DNA of 64,000 nt from Streptomyces hyaluromycini (GTDB lineage Bacteria; Actinomycetota; Actinomycetes; Streptomycetales; Streptomycetaceae). A program made the position numbers and the translations under genes. The DNA is taken from assembly GCF_002217755.1 (NCBI RefSeq), contig NZ_BCFL01000016.1:351565-415564 (forward strand), written 5' to 3'. A model generated the notes under the pieces. The model ran no database searches. It was not told the DNA's origin and saw nothing but the letters and a program-made list of their open reading frames with translations. Each line of letters begins with the position of its first letter. Position 1 is the first letter of the stretch. Shown one piece after another: positions 49,047 to 58,318 of this stretch.

Positions 49047-50972
49047 ATGCCTCCGACACGTGCAACCACCAAGGAACGCTCCGCCGTCCGCACCCTGCTG
49101 CGCCTGTGGCCGTACGTACGGCCGGTGCGGATACGGCTGTCCGTCGCCGCGCTCGTGGCGATCGTCGCCTCCTGTACGGGGCTCGTGATCCCCCTCGTCC
49201 TCAAGTGGATGGTGGACGGCCCGGTGGCCGACCGCGACCCGGCCGGGGTCTGGCTCGGCGCGCTGTACCTGCTGCTGCTCGGCATCGCGGAGGCACTGCT
49301 CTTCGGCCTGCGCCGCTGGCTGGTGGCCAGACCGCTCTCGCATGTCGAGGCGGGGATGCGCGCGGACCTGTACGGCCATCTCCAGCGCCTGCCGGTCGCC
49401 TTCCACGACCGCTGGGCCTCCGGCCAGCTGCTCTCCCGGGCCACCACCGACCTGATGCTGCTCCGCATGTTCCTCGCCTTCCCGCTGACCTTCCTGCTGG
49501 TCAACGGGGTGACGATCCTCGTCGGCGTGCTGATCATGCTGGCGCAGGACTGGACGCTGGGCCTGGTCATCCTCGGCCCCACGATCCCCGTGGTCTGGAC
49601 GTGCGTGATCTTCGAGAACCGGTACGCGGACGTGGCCCGGCTCGCCCAGGACCAGGTCGGCGACATCACCACGGTGGTCGAGGAGAGCGTGCTCGGCATC
49701 CGCATCATCAAGGGCTTCGGCCGCCACCGCAGCCAGGCCCGCGCCTTCCGCGAACTGGTACGGACCCTGCGGGGCACGGAGCTGCGCAAGGCGCACATGC
49801 TGGCGATGATCTGGGGCGTCATCGTGACCCTGCCGGAGGTGGCGATCGGGGCGGCACTGCTGTGGGGTTCGATCCAGGTCGCGGAGCACGAACTGAGCGC
49901 GGGGACGCTGGTGGCGTTCCTGTCGACGGCCCTCGCACTGAGATGGCCGGTGGAGTCGATCGGCTTCCTGCTGGCGATGAGCCAGGAGGCGGCGACGGCC
50001 ACCGAGCGGTACTTCGAGGTGCGGGACGCGTTGGAGGAGGGCGCCGATTCGTTGTCGAGTGCGGGTGCGTCGGGGCTGGTCGCGCAGTTCCCCGCGCCCC
50101 TTTGGGGCGCTGCGCTGAAGCGCCCCGAAAGGGGCGCGGGGCGAGACAATATGCGGCTCCGCCGCGCGGGCGCGGTCAACCCCCACCGGCCCGCAGCCGA
50201 CGACGGCCCCCTCCCCTCGGCTCCCGAACCCGACGGCATCCGCTTCGAGAACGTGCAGTTCCGCTACCCCGACGCCGCCCCCGACTCTGCCCCCACCCTC
50301 GCTCACATCGACCTCCACATCCGCCCGGGCGAGTCCATGGCCCTCGTCGGCGCCACCGGCAGCGGCAAGACCACCCTCACCGCCCTCATCCCCCGCCTGC
50401 ACGAGGCCACCTCGGGCCGGATCACCCTGGACGGCCGGGACATCACCGCGATGCCCCGTGAGGAACTCCGCTCCCTGGTGGCCATGGCCTTCGAGGAACC
50501 CACCCTCTTCTCCGCCTCCGTCGGCGAGAACGTGCTCATGGGAGCCGAGGACGGCGCCGGCGAGCCCGAGCTGGCCCGTGCCCTCGCCGTCGCTCAGGCC
50601 GACTTCGCGCACGCCCTCCCCCAGGGCACCGGCACCCAGGTCGGCGAGCAGGGCCTCAGCCTCTCCGGCGGCCAGCGGCAGCGCCTCGCGCTCGCGCGGG
50701 CGGTCGTCGGCCGGCCCCGCTTCCTCGTGCTCGACGACCCGCTCTCCGCCCTGGACGTGCACACGGAGGCCGCCGTCGAGGCCGCCCTGCGCGACGTACT
50801 CGCGGACACCACCGCGCTGATCGTCGCCCACCGCCCCTCCACCGTCCTGCTCGCCGACCGCGTCGCCCTGCTCTCCGGCGGCCGGGTCACCGCCGTCGGC
50901 ACCCACCACGAACTGCTGCGCACCAACGCCGAGTACGCCCACCTGATGTCCGGGGAGGATCACCGCCGATGA
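49047..50972 (+). CDS. ABC exporter half-transporter 1 with in-frame REP insertion
   Basis: 641 residues. Six-helix membrane domain (about 20-320), then ATPase with Walker A GATGSGKTT near 434, signature SLSGGQRQRLALARAV and Walker B LVLDDPLSALD. The usual catalytic Glu after Walker B is Asp, a mark of the degenerate site in heterodimeric exporters. Between the two domains (residues about 338-383) the protein includes the translation of a palindromic repeat (GLVAQFPAPLWGAALKRP onward). It is coupled to the next half-transporter by a 4-base overlap. The substrate is unknown. Confidence 0.92.
   Translation: MPPTRATTKERSAVRTLLRLWPYVRPVRIRLSVAALVAIVASCTGLVIPLVLKWMVDGPVADRDPAGVWLGALYLLLLGIAEALLFGLRRWLVARPLSHVEAGMRADLYGHLQRLPVAFHDRWASGQLLSRATTDLMLLRMFLAFPLTFLLVNGVTILVGVLIMLAQDWTLGLVILGPTIPVVWTCVIFENRYADVARLAQDQVGDITTVVEESVLGIRIIKGFGRHRSQARAFRELVRTLRGTELRKAHMLAMIWGVIVTLPEVAIGAALLWGSIQVAEHELSAGTLVAFLSTALALRWPVESIGFLLAMSQEAATATERYFEVRDALEEGADSLSSAGASGLVAQFPAPLWGAALKRPERGAGRDNMRLRRAGAVNPHRPAADDGPLPSAPEPDGIRFENVQFRYPDAAPDSAPTLAHIDLHIRPGESMALVGATGSGKTTLTALIPRLHEATSGRITLDGRDITAMPREELRSLVAMAFEEPTLFSASVGENVLMGAEDGAGEPELARALAVAQADFAHALPQGTGTQVGEQGLSLSGGQRQRLALARAVVGRPRFLVLDDPLSALDVHTEAAVEAALRDVLADTTALIVAHRPSTVLLADRVALLSGGRVTAVGTHHELLRTNAEYAHLMSGEDHRR
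50061..50195. repeat. REP-like palindromic element, copy D (inside a CDS)
   Basis: It has two halves in opposite directions: GGGGCTGGTCGCGCAGTTCC and CCGCGCCCCT, then GCGCCCCGAAAGGGGCGCGG and ATGCGGCTCCGCCGCG. The same words are seen in intergenic copies A-C. It is read in frame within the linker of the ABC half-transporter. Confidence 0.9.
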
Positions 50973-52852
50973 CCGCCGCCACCTCCCTGCCCGCCCCCGA
51001 CGAGGACGAACGCCCCCGACGGGATCCGGCCGAAGCCACCGACTCGACCCAACCGGCCGCCGACGACCCCTTCGACCGCGACGTCCTGCCCACCCCGCCC
51101 GGCGCCACGGCCACCCTGCTGCGCTCGCTTCTCGCCCCCATGAAGGCCCGGGTCGCCGTGACCACGCTCCTGCTGCTGCTCCAGCAGGCGGCGATCCAGG
51201 CGGGCCCGCTGCTGGTGGCGTACGCCATCGACACGGCCGTACCGGCGTTCCGCCGTCACGACCACGGCCCGCTGATCGCGGTCGCGGTCGGCTACGGTCT
51301 GAGCGCGCTGCTCTCCGGCGGCCTCCAGTACGCGTTCGTCCGGGCGTCCGCCCGCGTCAACCAGGACGTCCTCCTCGACCTGCGCGGCCGCATCTTCCGC
51401 CACGCGCAGGCCCTGAGCATCGACTTCCACGAGCGCTACACGTCCGGCCGCCTCATCTCCCGCTCCACCACGGACGTCGAGTCGCTCCGCGAGCTCCTGG
51501 CCGAGGGCCTCCAGGAGCTGATCACGGTCATCCTCTCCTTCCTCTACATCTCGGCGATGCTGCTCTGGCTGGACCTGGGCCTCGGCGCGGTCGCGGTGGC
51601 GAGCTTCGTTCCGCTGTACCTGCTCGTGCGGCTGTACCAGCGGCGCGCGGTGCGGGTGTACAAGGCGCGGTCCACGGCGATCGCGGCGGTCATCGTGAAG
51701 TTCGTGGAGACGATGAACGGCATCCGCCCGGTGCGCGCGTTCCGCCGGGAGGCCGCCAACGACGCCGAGTTCGCCGTACTGAACCACCGCCACGAGCGGA
51801 CGAACGGCGACGCGCTCCTGGAGATGGCGCGGTACGTGGTCGGCTCCCGGCTGGTCGCCAACACCTCGGTCGCGGTGATCGTGCTGTGGGGCGCCTACCG
51901 GGTGGCGTCCGGCTCGCTGGAGCTGGGTGTCCTCGCCGCGGCCGTTCTCTACCTGCGGCGGCTGTACGACCCGATCGACCGCCTCGGCATGTTCCTCAAC
52001 TCGTACCAGTCGGCGTCCGCCTCGCTGGAGAAGATCGCGGGCCTGCTGGCCCAGACCCCGTCCGTGCCGGAGCCCTCGGTCCCCAGGGAACTGCCTCCGC
52101 TCCCGACCGAACTCCCCGGCCGCGAGGCCGTCTTCGACGGTGTCCGCTTCGCCTACCGCACCGGCGGCGAGGTGCTGCCCACCTTCGACCTCGGCCTCCC
52201 GGCCGGGCAGACGGTCGCGGTCGTCGGCTCCACCGGCGCCGGCAAGTCGACGCTCGCCAAACTGCTCGCCCGTTTCTACGACCCGTCCGACGGCCGGGTC
52301 CTCCTCGACGGTGTGGACCTGCGCGAACTGACCGTGCCCGAACTGCGGCGCGGGGTCGTGATGGTCACCCAGGAGGCGTTCCTGTTCTCCGGCACGGTCG
52401 CCGAGAACATCGCCATCGGCCGGCCGGACGCCACCCGTGAGGACATCGAGCAGGCGGCCAAGGCGATCGGCGCCCACGAGTTCATCGCCGCACTGCCCGA
52501 CGGCTACGACACGGACGTCCGCAAGCGCGGCGGGCGCATTTCGGCGGGGCAGCGCCAACTGGTCGCGTTCGCACGCGCCTTGCTCGCCGACCCGGCGGTG
52601 CTGATCCTCGACGAGGCGACCAGTTCCCTGGACATCCCCGGCGAACGGGCCGTGCAGCGCGCGATGTCGACCGTGCTCAAGGGCCGTACGGCGGTGGTGA
52701 TCGCACACCGGCTGTCCACCGTGGAGATCGCCGACCGGGTGCTGGTGATGGAGCACGGCCGCATCGTCGAGGACGGCCGCCCGGCCGAACTCATCGCTGG
52801 TACGGGCCGGTTCGCGGACCTGCACCGCGCGTGGCGGGACAGTCTGGCCTAG
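50969..52852 (+). CDS. ABC exporter half-transporter 2 (consensus ATPase)
   Basis: 627 residues. After an 80-residue charged/Pro-rich lead come six membrane helices and a complete ATPase: Walker A GSTGAGKST near 418, signature RISAGQRQLVAFARAL (SAGQ variant) and Walker B VLILDEATSSLD with the catalytic Glu. It overlaps the first half-transporter gene by four bases. Together they should make a heterodimer with one active and one degenerate ATP site. Confidence 0.93.
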   Translation: MTAATSLPAPDEDERPRRDPAEATDSTQPAADDPFDRDVLPTPPGATATLLRSLLAPMKARVAVTTLLLLLQQAAIQAGPLLVAYAIDTAVPAFRRHDHGPLIAVAVGYGLSALLSGGLQYAFVRASARVNQDVLLDLRGRIFRHAQALSIDFHERYTSGRLISRSTTDVESLRELLAEGLQELITVILSFLYISAMLLWLDLGLGAVAVASFVPLYLLVRLYQRRAVRVYKARSTAIAAVIVKFVETMNGIRPVRAFRREAANDAEFAVLNHRHERTNGDALLEMARYVVGSRLVANTSVAVIVLWGAYRVASGSLELGVLAAAVLYLRRLYDPIDRLGMFLNSYQSASASLEKIAGLLAQTPSVPEPSVPRELPPLPTELPGREAVFDGVRFAYRTGGEVLPTFDLGLPAGQTVAVVGSTGAGKSTLAKLLARFYDPSDGRVLLDGVDLRELTVPELRRGVVMVTQEAFLFSGTVAENIAIGRPDATREDIEQAAKAIGAHEFIAALPDGYDTDVRKRGGRISAGQRQLVAFARALLADPAVLILDEATSSLDIPGERAVQRAMSTVLKGRTAVVIAHRLSTVEIADRVLVMEHGRIVEDGRPAELIAGTGRFADLHRAWRDSLA

Positions 52853-52882
52853 CCGACAGGCCGAGAGAACGGGGGTCGTCGG

Positions 52883-54715
52883 GTGATCGACGCGTACGAG
52901 GATCCGGGCACGCCCGACACGCGTGGCGGCTGGTCCTATCTGTGGTGGCTGGTGGCCTGCCAGCCGGGCCGCTCGCTGGCCGGGGCGCTGCTGGGCAGTG
53001 CCTGGCTGACGCTGATGGCCGGGACGCCGTACATGATGGCCCGGGCCGTGGACGACGGCCTGGTGCCGGGTCATATGGCGGTGCTGGCCGGCTGGTCGGC
53101 GGCGATCTTCGTCCTCGGGGCGGTCAACGCCTGGATCAGCATCATGCGCCACCGCACGATGACCCGGGTACGGATGGACGCCTACTTCCGCACCATCAAG
53201 GTGCTCGTCGGGCAGGCGGTACGGCTCGGCGCCGAGCTGCCGCGCCGGGCCGACGCCGGGGAGGTCGTCACGATCGGCGTCGGCGACGTGCACACCATCG
53301 CCCAGGCGCTGACCGTCGTCGGCCCCGGGGTGGGCGCGGTCGTCGTGTACGCGGTGGTGGCCGGCCTCCTCATGACGATCTCGCCCCTGCTGACCGGCGT
53401 GGTGCTGCTCGGAGTGCCGGTGGTGGCCCTCCTCGCGGGCCCGCTGGCCCGGCGGCTGCAGGGCAGGGAGACCGAGTACCGGGAGCGCCAGAGCGTGCTC
53501 ACGGCCCGCATCGGCGACCTCGCGGGCGGCCTCCGCGTCCTCAACGGCCTCGGCGGCAAGGGCCTGTTCGCGGACGCCTTCCGCCGTGACTCCCAGCACC
53601 TGCGCGCCCAGGGCTACCGGGTGGGCGCGGTGGCCAGCTGGGTCCAGGCGCTGGGCATGGGGCTGCCGACGGTGTTCCTGGCGGTGGTCACCTGGATCGC
53701 GGCCCGGATGGCCGCGCAGGGCGACATCACGGTGGGCCAGCTGGTGTCGGTGTACGGCTATGTGGCGGTCCTGGTCGGCCCGGTGGCCTTCCTCCTCGAC
53801 ATGGGCTACCAGCTGAGCCGGGGCGTGGTCGCCGCACGCAGGGTCGTACGCCTGCTGCGCCACGAGCCGCCCCCGGACGAGGGCACCGCACAGGCCCCGG
53901 CCGAGCCGGCCGTCCTGCACGACCCGGAATCGGGAGTACGTCTCCGCCCGCGCCGCCTGACAGCCCTGGTGAGCGCCGCCCCGACGGAGACGGGAGCGGT
54001 GGTGGACCGCCTGGGCCGGTACACCCCGTCGGACGTGACGTGGGGAGGGGTACGGCTGGACGCCGTACCCCTGCCGGAGGTACGCGCCCGCATCCTGGTG
54101 GCCGACAACGACGCCGATCTGTTCGCCGACACCCTGCGCGATTCGATCGGGGGCGGCGTGAGCGCGCCCCATAGGGGCGCGGGGCCACATCAAATGCGCG
54201 GTTCCGACGCGCCCCATAGGGGCGCGGGGAACTGCGCGACCAGCCACAACGGCGCCGCACCCGCCGACGCACCCCCCGCCGCACCCCCCGACGCGCAAAC
54301 AACCCACGCCCTCCACGCCGCCGCGGCCAACGACATCGTCCAGGCCCTCCCCCACGGCCTCGACTCCCGGATCGACGCCCAGGCCCGCAACCTCTCCGGC
54401 GGCCAACGCCAACGCATCCGCCTGGCCCGCGCCCTCCTCGCCGACCCCGAGGTCCTCCTCGCCGTGGAACCCACCTCCGCCCTCGACGCCCACACCGAGG
54501 CCCTCGTAGCGGAGCGCCTCCGCACCGCACGCGACGGCCGCACCACCCTCCTCACCACCACCTCGCCCCTGGTGCTGGCCCACGCCGACGAGGTGATCTT
54601 CCTGGTCGACGGCAAGGTCGCCGCGACCGGCACCCACGAGGGACTGCTGGAGTACGAACCCGGCTACCGCGCCCTCGTGGCCAGGGACACGGAAGAGGAG
54701 GAGGTCGCCAGGTGA
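52883..54715 (+). CDS. ABC exporter half-transporter 3, degenerate ATPase with in-frame REP insertion
   Basis: 610 residues from a GTG at 52883. The membrane domain is normal. The ATPase lacks a Walker A: LTALVSAAPTETGAVVD stands where GxxGxGKST is expected. The signature [16 protein letters not shown] is intact, but Walker B reads LLAVEPTSALD, with Val for the metal Asp. It can supply its signature to a partner's ATP site but probably cannot bind ATP well itself. Residues about 426-462 are the translation of a palindromic repeat. It overlaps the next gene by four bases, its expected partner. Confidence 0.9.
   Translation: MIDAYEDPGTPDTRGGWSYLWWLVACQPGRSLAGALLGSAWLTLMAGTPYMMARAVDDGLVPGHMAVLAGWSAAIFVLGAVNAWISIMRHRTMTRVRMDAYFRTIKVLVGQAVRLGAELPRRADAGEVVTIGVGDVHTIAQALTVVGPGVGAVVVYAVVAGLLMTISPLLTGVVLLGVPVVALLAGPLARRLQGRETEYRERQSVLTARIGDLAGGLRVLNGLGGKGLFADAFRRDSQHLRAQGYRVGAVASWVQALGMGLPTVFLAVVTWIAARMAAQGDITVGQLVSVYGYVAVLVGPVAFLLDMGYQLSRGVVAARRVVRLLRHEPPPDEGTAQAPAEPAVLHDPESGVRLRPRRLTALVSAAPTETGAVVDRLGRYTPSDVTWGGVRLDAVPLPEVRARILVADNDADLFADTLRDSIGGGVSAPHRGAGPHQMRGSDAPHRGAGNCATSHNGAAPADAPPAAPPDAQTTHALHAAAANDIVQALPHGLDSRIDAQARNLSGGQRQRIRLARALLADPEVLLAVEPTSALDAHTEALVAERLRTARDGRTTLLTTTSPLVLAHADEVIFLVDGKVAATGTHEGLLEYEPGYRALVARDTEEEEVAR
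54161..54270. repeat. REP-like palindromic element, copy E (inside a CDS)
   Basis: Two copies of the core GCGCCCCATAGGGGCGCGGG (54163 and 54209) are followed by GAACTGCGCGACCAGCC, the reverse complement of words in copy A. It is read in frame inside the ATPase domain of half-transporter 3 as SAPHRGAGPHQMRG and APHRGAGNCATSHN. Confidence 0.9.
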
Positions 54716-56451
54716 CGACGAGCCAACTTCCGGTCGCCGGCCGCGCCGACGTACGCCGGGCCACCCTCCGCCTGGTGGCGGCGGACCGCGGGGCCTTCGC
54801 CGCCGCCCTGCTGCTGAACGCGGCGGCCGCCGCCACCGGCCTCGCCGGCCCCTGGCTGGTCGGCCGGATCGTGGACGAGGTACGGGCCGGCCACGGGGTG
54901 GGCGCCGTGGACCACCTCGCCCGGTGGATCCTGCTCTGCTCCCTCGCCCAGCTGCTGCTCGCCCGCTCCGCGCGCTACCTCGGCCACCGCTTCGGCGAGC
55001 GCACCCTGACCCGGGTCCGCGAGGAGTTCGTGGACCGGGCGCTGGCGCTGCCCGCGTCGGTCGTGGAGCGGGCCGGCACCGGCGACCTGACCGCGCGCGG
55101 CACGGGCGACGTGAGCACCGTCGGCACCACCCTGCGGGACGCCGGGCCCGAACTGCTGGTCAACACGGTGCAGGCGCTGTTCGTGATGGGCGCGGTGTTC
55201 GTCCTGGACCCGGTGCTGGCCGCGTTCGGAGTGCTCGGGATGACCCCGATCTGGATCGCGCTGCGCTGGTATCTGCGCCGGGCCCGGGACGGCTATCTCG
55301 CCGAGGGGGCCACCACCTCCGGCGTCGCGGAGATCGTCACGGCGACGGTGACGGGCGCCCGCACCGTGGAGGCGTTCCGGCTCCAGGAGCAGCGGATCAA
55401 GGCGAGCCGGGACGCCCTGGAGACCAACCGGAAGGCCCGGTTCTACACCCTGCGGCTGCGGACGGTGTTCTTCCCGGCGGTCGAGGTGTCGTACACGGTG
55501 CCGGTGGCCGGGATGCTGCTGGTCGGCGGGCTGCTGCACGCGGGCGTCGGCGTGGTGGTGTCGGCGGCGCTGTATCTGCGGCAGTTCACCGAGCCGCTGG
55601 ACCAGATCCTGATGCGGGTGGAGCAACTGCAGTCCAGCGGTGCCTCGTTCGCGCGGGTGGAGGGGCTGGCACAGGCTCCGCGGGCGGCGGCGGACGGCGG
55701 GGCACCCGCTCCGGCGGACGACCGGATCGACGTGCGCCAGGTGCGGTACGCCTACGAACGCGGCGGTGAGGTGCTGCGCGGGGTGGACCTCACGGTGCGG
55801 CCCGGGGAGCGGCTCGCGGTGGTCGGGCCGTCCGGCGCCGGGAAGTCGACGCTGAGCCGGCTGCTGGCGGGTGTCGACGCGCCCGGGTCGGGCACGGTGA
55901 CCGTGGGCGGGGTGCCGATCGCGGGGCTGGAACCGGAGCGGCTGCGCCGCCAGGTCGTCCTGGTCACCCAGGAGCATCACGTCTTCCTCGGCACGGTCCG
56001 GGACAACCTGCTGATCGCCGAACCGGCCGCGGCCGACGCCGACCTGTGGGCGGCGCTGACCGCCGTCGGCGCCGACGACTGGGTGCGCGGCCTGCCCGAC
56101 GGCCTGGACACCCGGCTCGGCACGGGCGGCACGGCCACCGACGGCTCCCGGGCCCAGCAGCTCGCGCTGGCCCGGGTGGTGCTGGCCGACCCGCACACGC
56201 TGATCCTGGACGAGGCGACCGCGCTGCTGGACCCGACCACCGCCCGGCACACCGAGCGCGCCCTGGCGGCCGTACTCGAAGGCCGTACGGTCATCGCCAT
56301 CGCCCATCGGCTGCACACCGCCCATGACGCCGACCGGGTGGCGGTGATGGAGGACGGTCTCCTCACCGAACTCGGCACGCACGAGGAGCTGGTGGCGGCG
56401 GGCGGGGCGTACGCGGCGCTGTGGGCGACCTGGCACGGAGACCCCTCCTGA
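54712..56451 (+). CDS. ABC exporter half-transporter 4 (ATP-binding partner)
   Basis: 579 residues from a GTG overlapping the previous stop. Six membrane helices are followed by an ATPase with Walker A GPSGAGKST near 373 and Walker B LILDEATALLD with the catalytic Glu. The signature is degenerate (TDGSRAQQLALARVV rather than LSGGQ). This mirrors half-transporter 3, which has a good signature but no Walker A. The two complement each other to make a single working ATP site. Confidence 0.92.
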   Translation: MTTSQLPVAGRADVRRATLRLVAADRGAFAAALLLNAAAAATGLAGPWLVGRIVDEVRAGHGVGAVDHLARWILLCSLAQLLLARSARYLGHRFGERTLTRVREEFVDRALALPASVVERAGTGDLTARGTGDVSTVGTTLRDAGPELLVNTVQALFVMGAVFVLDPVLAAFGVLGMTPIWIALRWYLRRARDGYLAEGATTSGVAEIVTATVTGARTVEAFRLQEQRIKASRDALETNRKARFYTLRLRTVFFPAVEVSYTVPVAGMLLVGGLLHAGVGVVVSAALYLRQFTEPLDQILMRVEQLQSSGASFARVEGLAQAPRAAADGGAPAPADDRIDVRQVRYAYERGGEVLRGVDLTVRPGERLAVVGPSGAGKSTLSRLLAGVDAPGSGTVTVGGVPIAGLEPERLRRQVVLVTQEHHVFLGTVRDNLLIAEPAAADADLWAALTAVGADDWVRGLPDGLDTRLGTGGTATDGSRAQQLALARVVLADPHTLILDEATALLDPTTARHTERALAAVLEGRTVIAIAHRLHTAHDADRVAVMEDGLLTELGTHEELVAAGGAYAALWATWHGDPS

Positions 56452-56490
56452 GGCACCCGCGCCGCTCCCCTCCGCACCGGGCGTCCCTCC

Positions 56491-56826
56491 TCACAGGGCG
56501 TCCGGCCCCCGCTCCCGCGTCCTGATGCGGACCACCTCCTCCACCGGCGTCACCCACACCGTCCCGCCGCCCGTGCCGCGGCCGCCCGCGGCACGGATGA
56601 CGCGGACCAGGTCGGCGGCGTCGAAGTCGAGGGTGAGGATGTCGAGGCGGAGCTGCGGGCTGAGGTCCACGCGGTACTCGGTGCCCCGGTAGATCTCCAC
56701 CCGGACCCGGCGGGGCGTGTAGGCCTGCACCTCCGTCACGGTCACACCCCGTACCCCGAAGGACTGCAGTGCCTTCATCACGTCGGGGACGCGGTGCGGG
56801 GGGAGGACCGCGGTGATGAGTTTCAC
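56491..56826 (-). CDS. glnK: PII-family nitrogen regulator (GlnK-like)
   Basis: 111 residues, beginning MKLITAVLPPHRVPDV. The T-loop keeps VTVTEVQ and the tip EIYRGTEYRVD with the Tyr that is modified in other PII proteins, but the stretch before it (AYTPRRVRV) is unlike the usual GFGRQKGH. It would bind ATP/ADP and 2-oxoglutarate and block the ammonium transporter encoded just upstream (55-base gap). The usual Streptomyces amtB-glnK-glnD cluster appears to be elsewhere, so this may be a second, diverged set. Confidence 0.88.
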   Translation of the reverse strand: MKLITAVLPPHRVPDVMKALQSFGVRGVTVTEVQAYTPRRVRVEIYRGTEYRVDLSPQLRLDILTLDFDAADLVRVIRAAGGRGTGGGTVWVTPVEEVVRIRTRERGPDAL

Positions 56827-56881
56827 GGAAAACCCTTCGCCTGGCAGCTACTACGGCTTCCGGTCCTCGACTCCCGCCGCC

Positions 56882-58318
56882 TCAGCCGGAGTCCGGCTCA
56901 CGCTCCTTCTCCTGTGTCGGTGCCGGTGCGGCGGCGCTCGCCGCGGCCACCCCCACCGGCTCCGCCCCGGCCGCCGTCGCGGTCTCCGCCGGGTAGGCCT
57001 CCTCGTCGTGGACGGCGAGGTCGCCGCTCTCCAGGACGGCGTCCGGCGCCCGGAGTTTCACGAACAGGCCGATGGCCCTGAGGATCAGGAAGGTCATCAC
57101 GGCGTCGTAGACGATGACCGTGCCGGCCGCGCCCGCCTGCTTCCACAGCTGGTCGAGGTTGCCGTAGAGCCAGCCGCTGGTGGACCAGGCGGTGGAGCCG
57201 TCCTTGTTGAGGTACACCGCCATGGCCGGGTCGGCGAAGATGCCGACGAGCATGCCGCCGGCCAGGCCCGCGATGCCGTGGGTGTAGACGACGCCGAGCG
57301 CGTCGTCGACCTTGGAGAAGGGCTTGATCCTCGGGAGGTAGGTCCAGGCGAGCCAGACGATCGACGACGAGATGATGCCGATGTAGATCGCGCCGATGCC
57401 GGTGACGAACCCGGCCGCCGGGGTGATGGCGACGAGACCGACGATCATGCCGTTGATCGCGCCGAGGAAGGTCGGTTTGCGCTGCGGTCCGGCGAACATG
57501 TCCCACAGGACCCAGACCAGCAGCGCGACGGCCGTGCAGAGGTTGGTGTTGAGGACGGCGGCGGCCGCGTTGTGGCCGCCGAAGTACATGTCGCCGCCGT
57601 TGAAGCCGTTCCAGCCGAGCCAGAGGATGCCGGCGCCGACCGCGACCATGGGCAGGTTGTTGGGGACGCCGTGCGCGCGGTCCTTGGCGAGGCGGGGGCC
57701 GATCACGGCGGCGGCCACGAAGCCGGAGGTGCCGGCGGCGAGGTGGATGACGTATCCGCCGGAGTAGTCGAGGGCGCCCTTGCCGGCCCACCAGCCGCCG
57801 CCCCACAGGAGGAAGGCGTTGACGGTGTAGACGAGGGTGGACCAGAGCGGGACGAAGAGCAGCCAGGCGCGGATGTTCATGCGGCCGATGACGCTGCCCA
57901 TGAAGAGCAGGGGTGTGATCGCCGCGAACGCGAAGTGGAAGTAGGCGAGCGTGGACTGCGGGAAGTGGAAGCTCGGCATCAGGTCGTTGCCGTTGACGAG
58001 CGGGATGTAGGCCTGCTGCTGTTCGCTCGCCGAGCCGACGATGGTGCCGGGGCGGCCGACGAAGGCACCGAGGATCCCGGGCCAGTGCGCGTTCAGGGGC
58101 TCCCCGAAGCCCATCTTGAACTCCCACAGCACCCAGCCCACCAGCACCAGCGAGAAGCCGGTGAAGGCCATGAACATGGTGTTCACGACCCACTTGCGCT
58201 GGACCAGACCGCCGTAAAGAATCGCGATGCCGGGAATGCTCATGAGCCCGACCAGGGTCGCGGCGACGAGCTGCCAGGCGTTGTCCCCGGCGTCCAGCCA
58301 ACTCGGATAAGGAATCAC
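56882..58318 (-). CDS. amt: Ammonium transporter (Amt/MEP family)
   Basis: 478 residues from a GTG at 58318, about 11 bases after GGAGGGGAG. Residues encoded further upstream look untranslated. Eleven membrane helices are expected. The Amt landmarks GDNAWQLVAATLVGLMSIPG, DYSGGYVIHLAAGTSG (with a pore His) and GLAGGMLVGIFADP are present. The acidic, Ala-rich cytoplasmic tail ends EKEREPDSG. It imports ammonium and is probably gated by the PII protein encoded next. Confidence 0.93.
   Translation of the reverse strand: MIPYPSWLDAGDNAWQLVAATLVGLMSIPGIAILYGGLVQRKWVVNTMFMAFTGFSLVLVGWVLWEFKMGFGEPLNAHWPGILGAFVGRPGTIVGSASEQQQAYIPLVNGNDLMPSFHFPQSTLAYFHFAFAAITPLLFMGSVIGRMNIRAWLLFVPLWSTLVYTVNAFLLWGGGWWAGKGALDYSGGYVIHLAAGTSGFVAAAVIGPRLAKDRAHGVPNNLPMVAVGAGILWLGWNGFNGGDMYFGGHNAAAAVLNTNLCTAVALLVWVLWDMFAGPQRKPTFLGAINGMIVGLVAITPAAGFVTGIGAIYIGIISSSIVWLAWTYLPRIKPFSKVDDALGVVYTHGIAGLAGGMLVGIFADPAMAVYLNKDGSTAWSTSGWLYGNLDQLWKQAGAAGTVIVYDAVMTFLILRAIGLFVKLRAPDAVLESGDLAVHDEEAYPAETATAAGAEPVGVAAASAAAPAPTQEKEREPDSG

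Noticed and set aside
50960..54637. 1225-codon open frame on the reverse strand across the ABC exporter genes
   Set aside because: It is a mirror of forward genes with strong codon bias. The product is His/Arg/Asp-rich nonsense with no domain.
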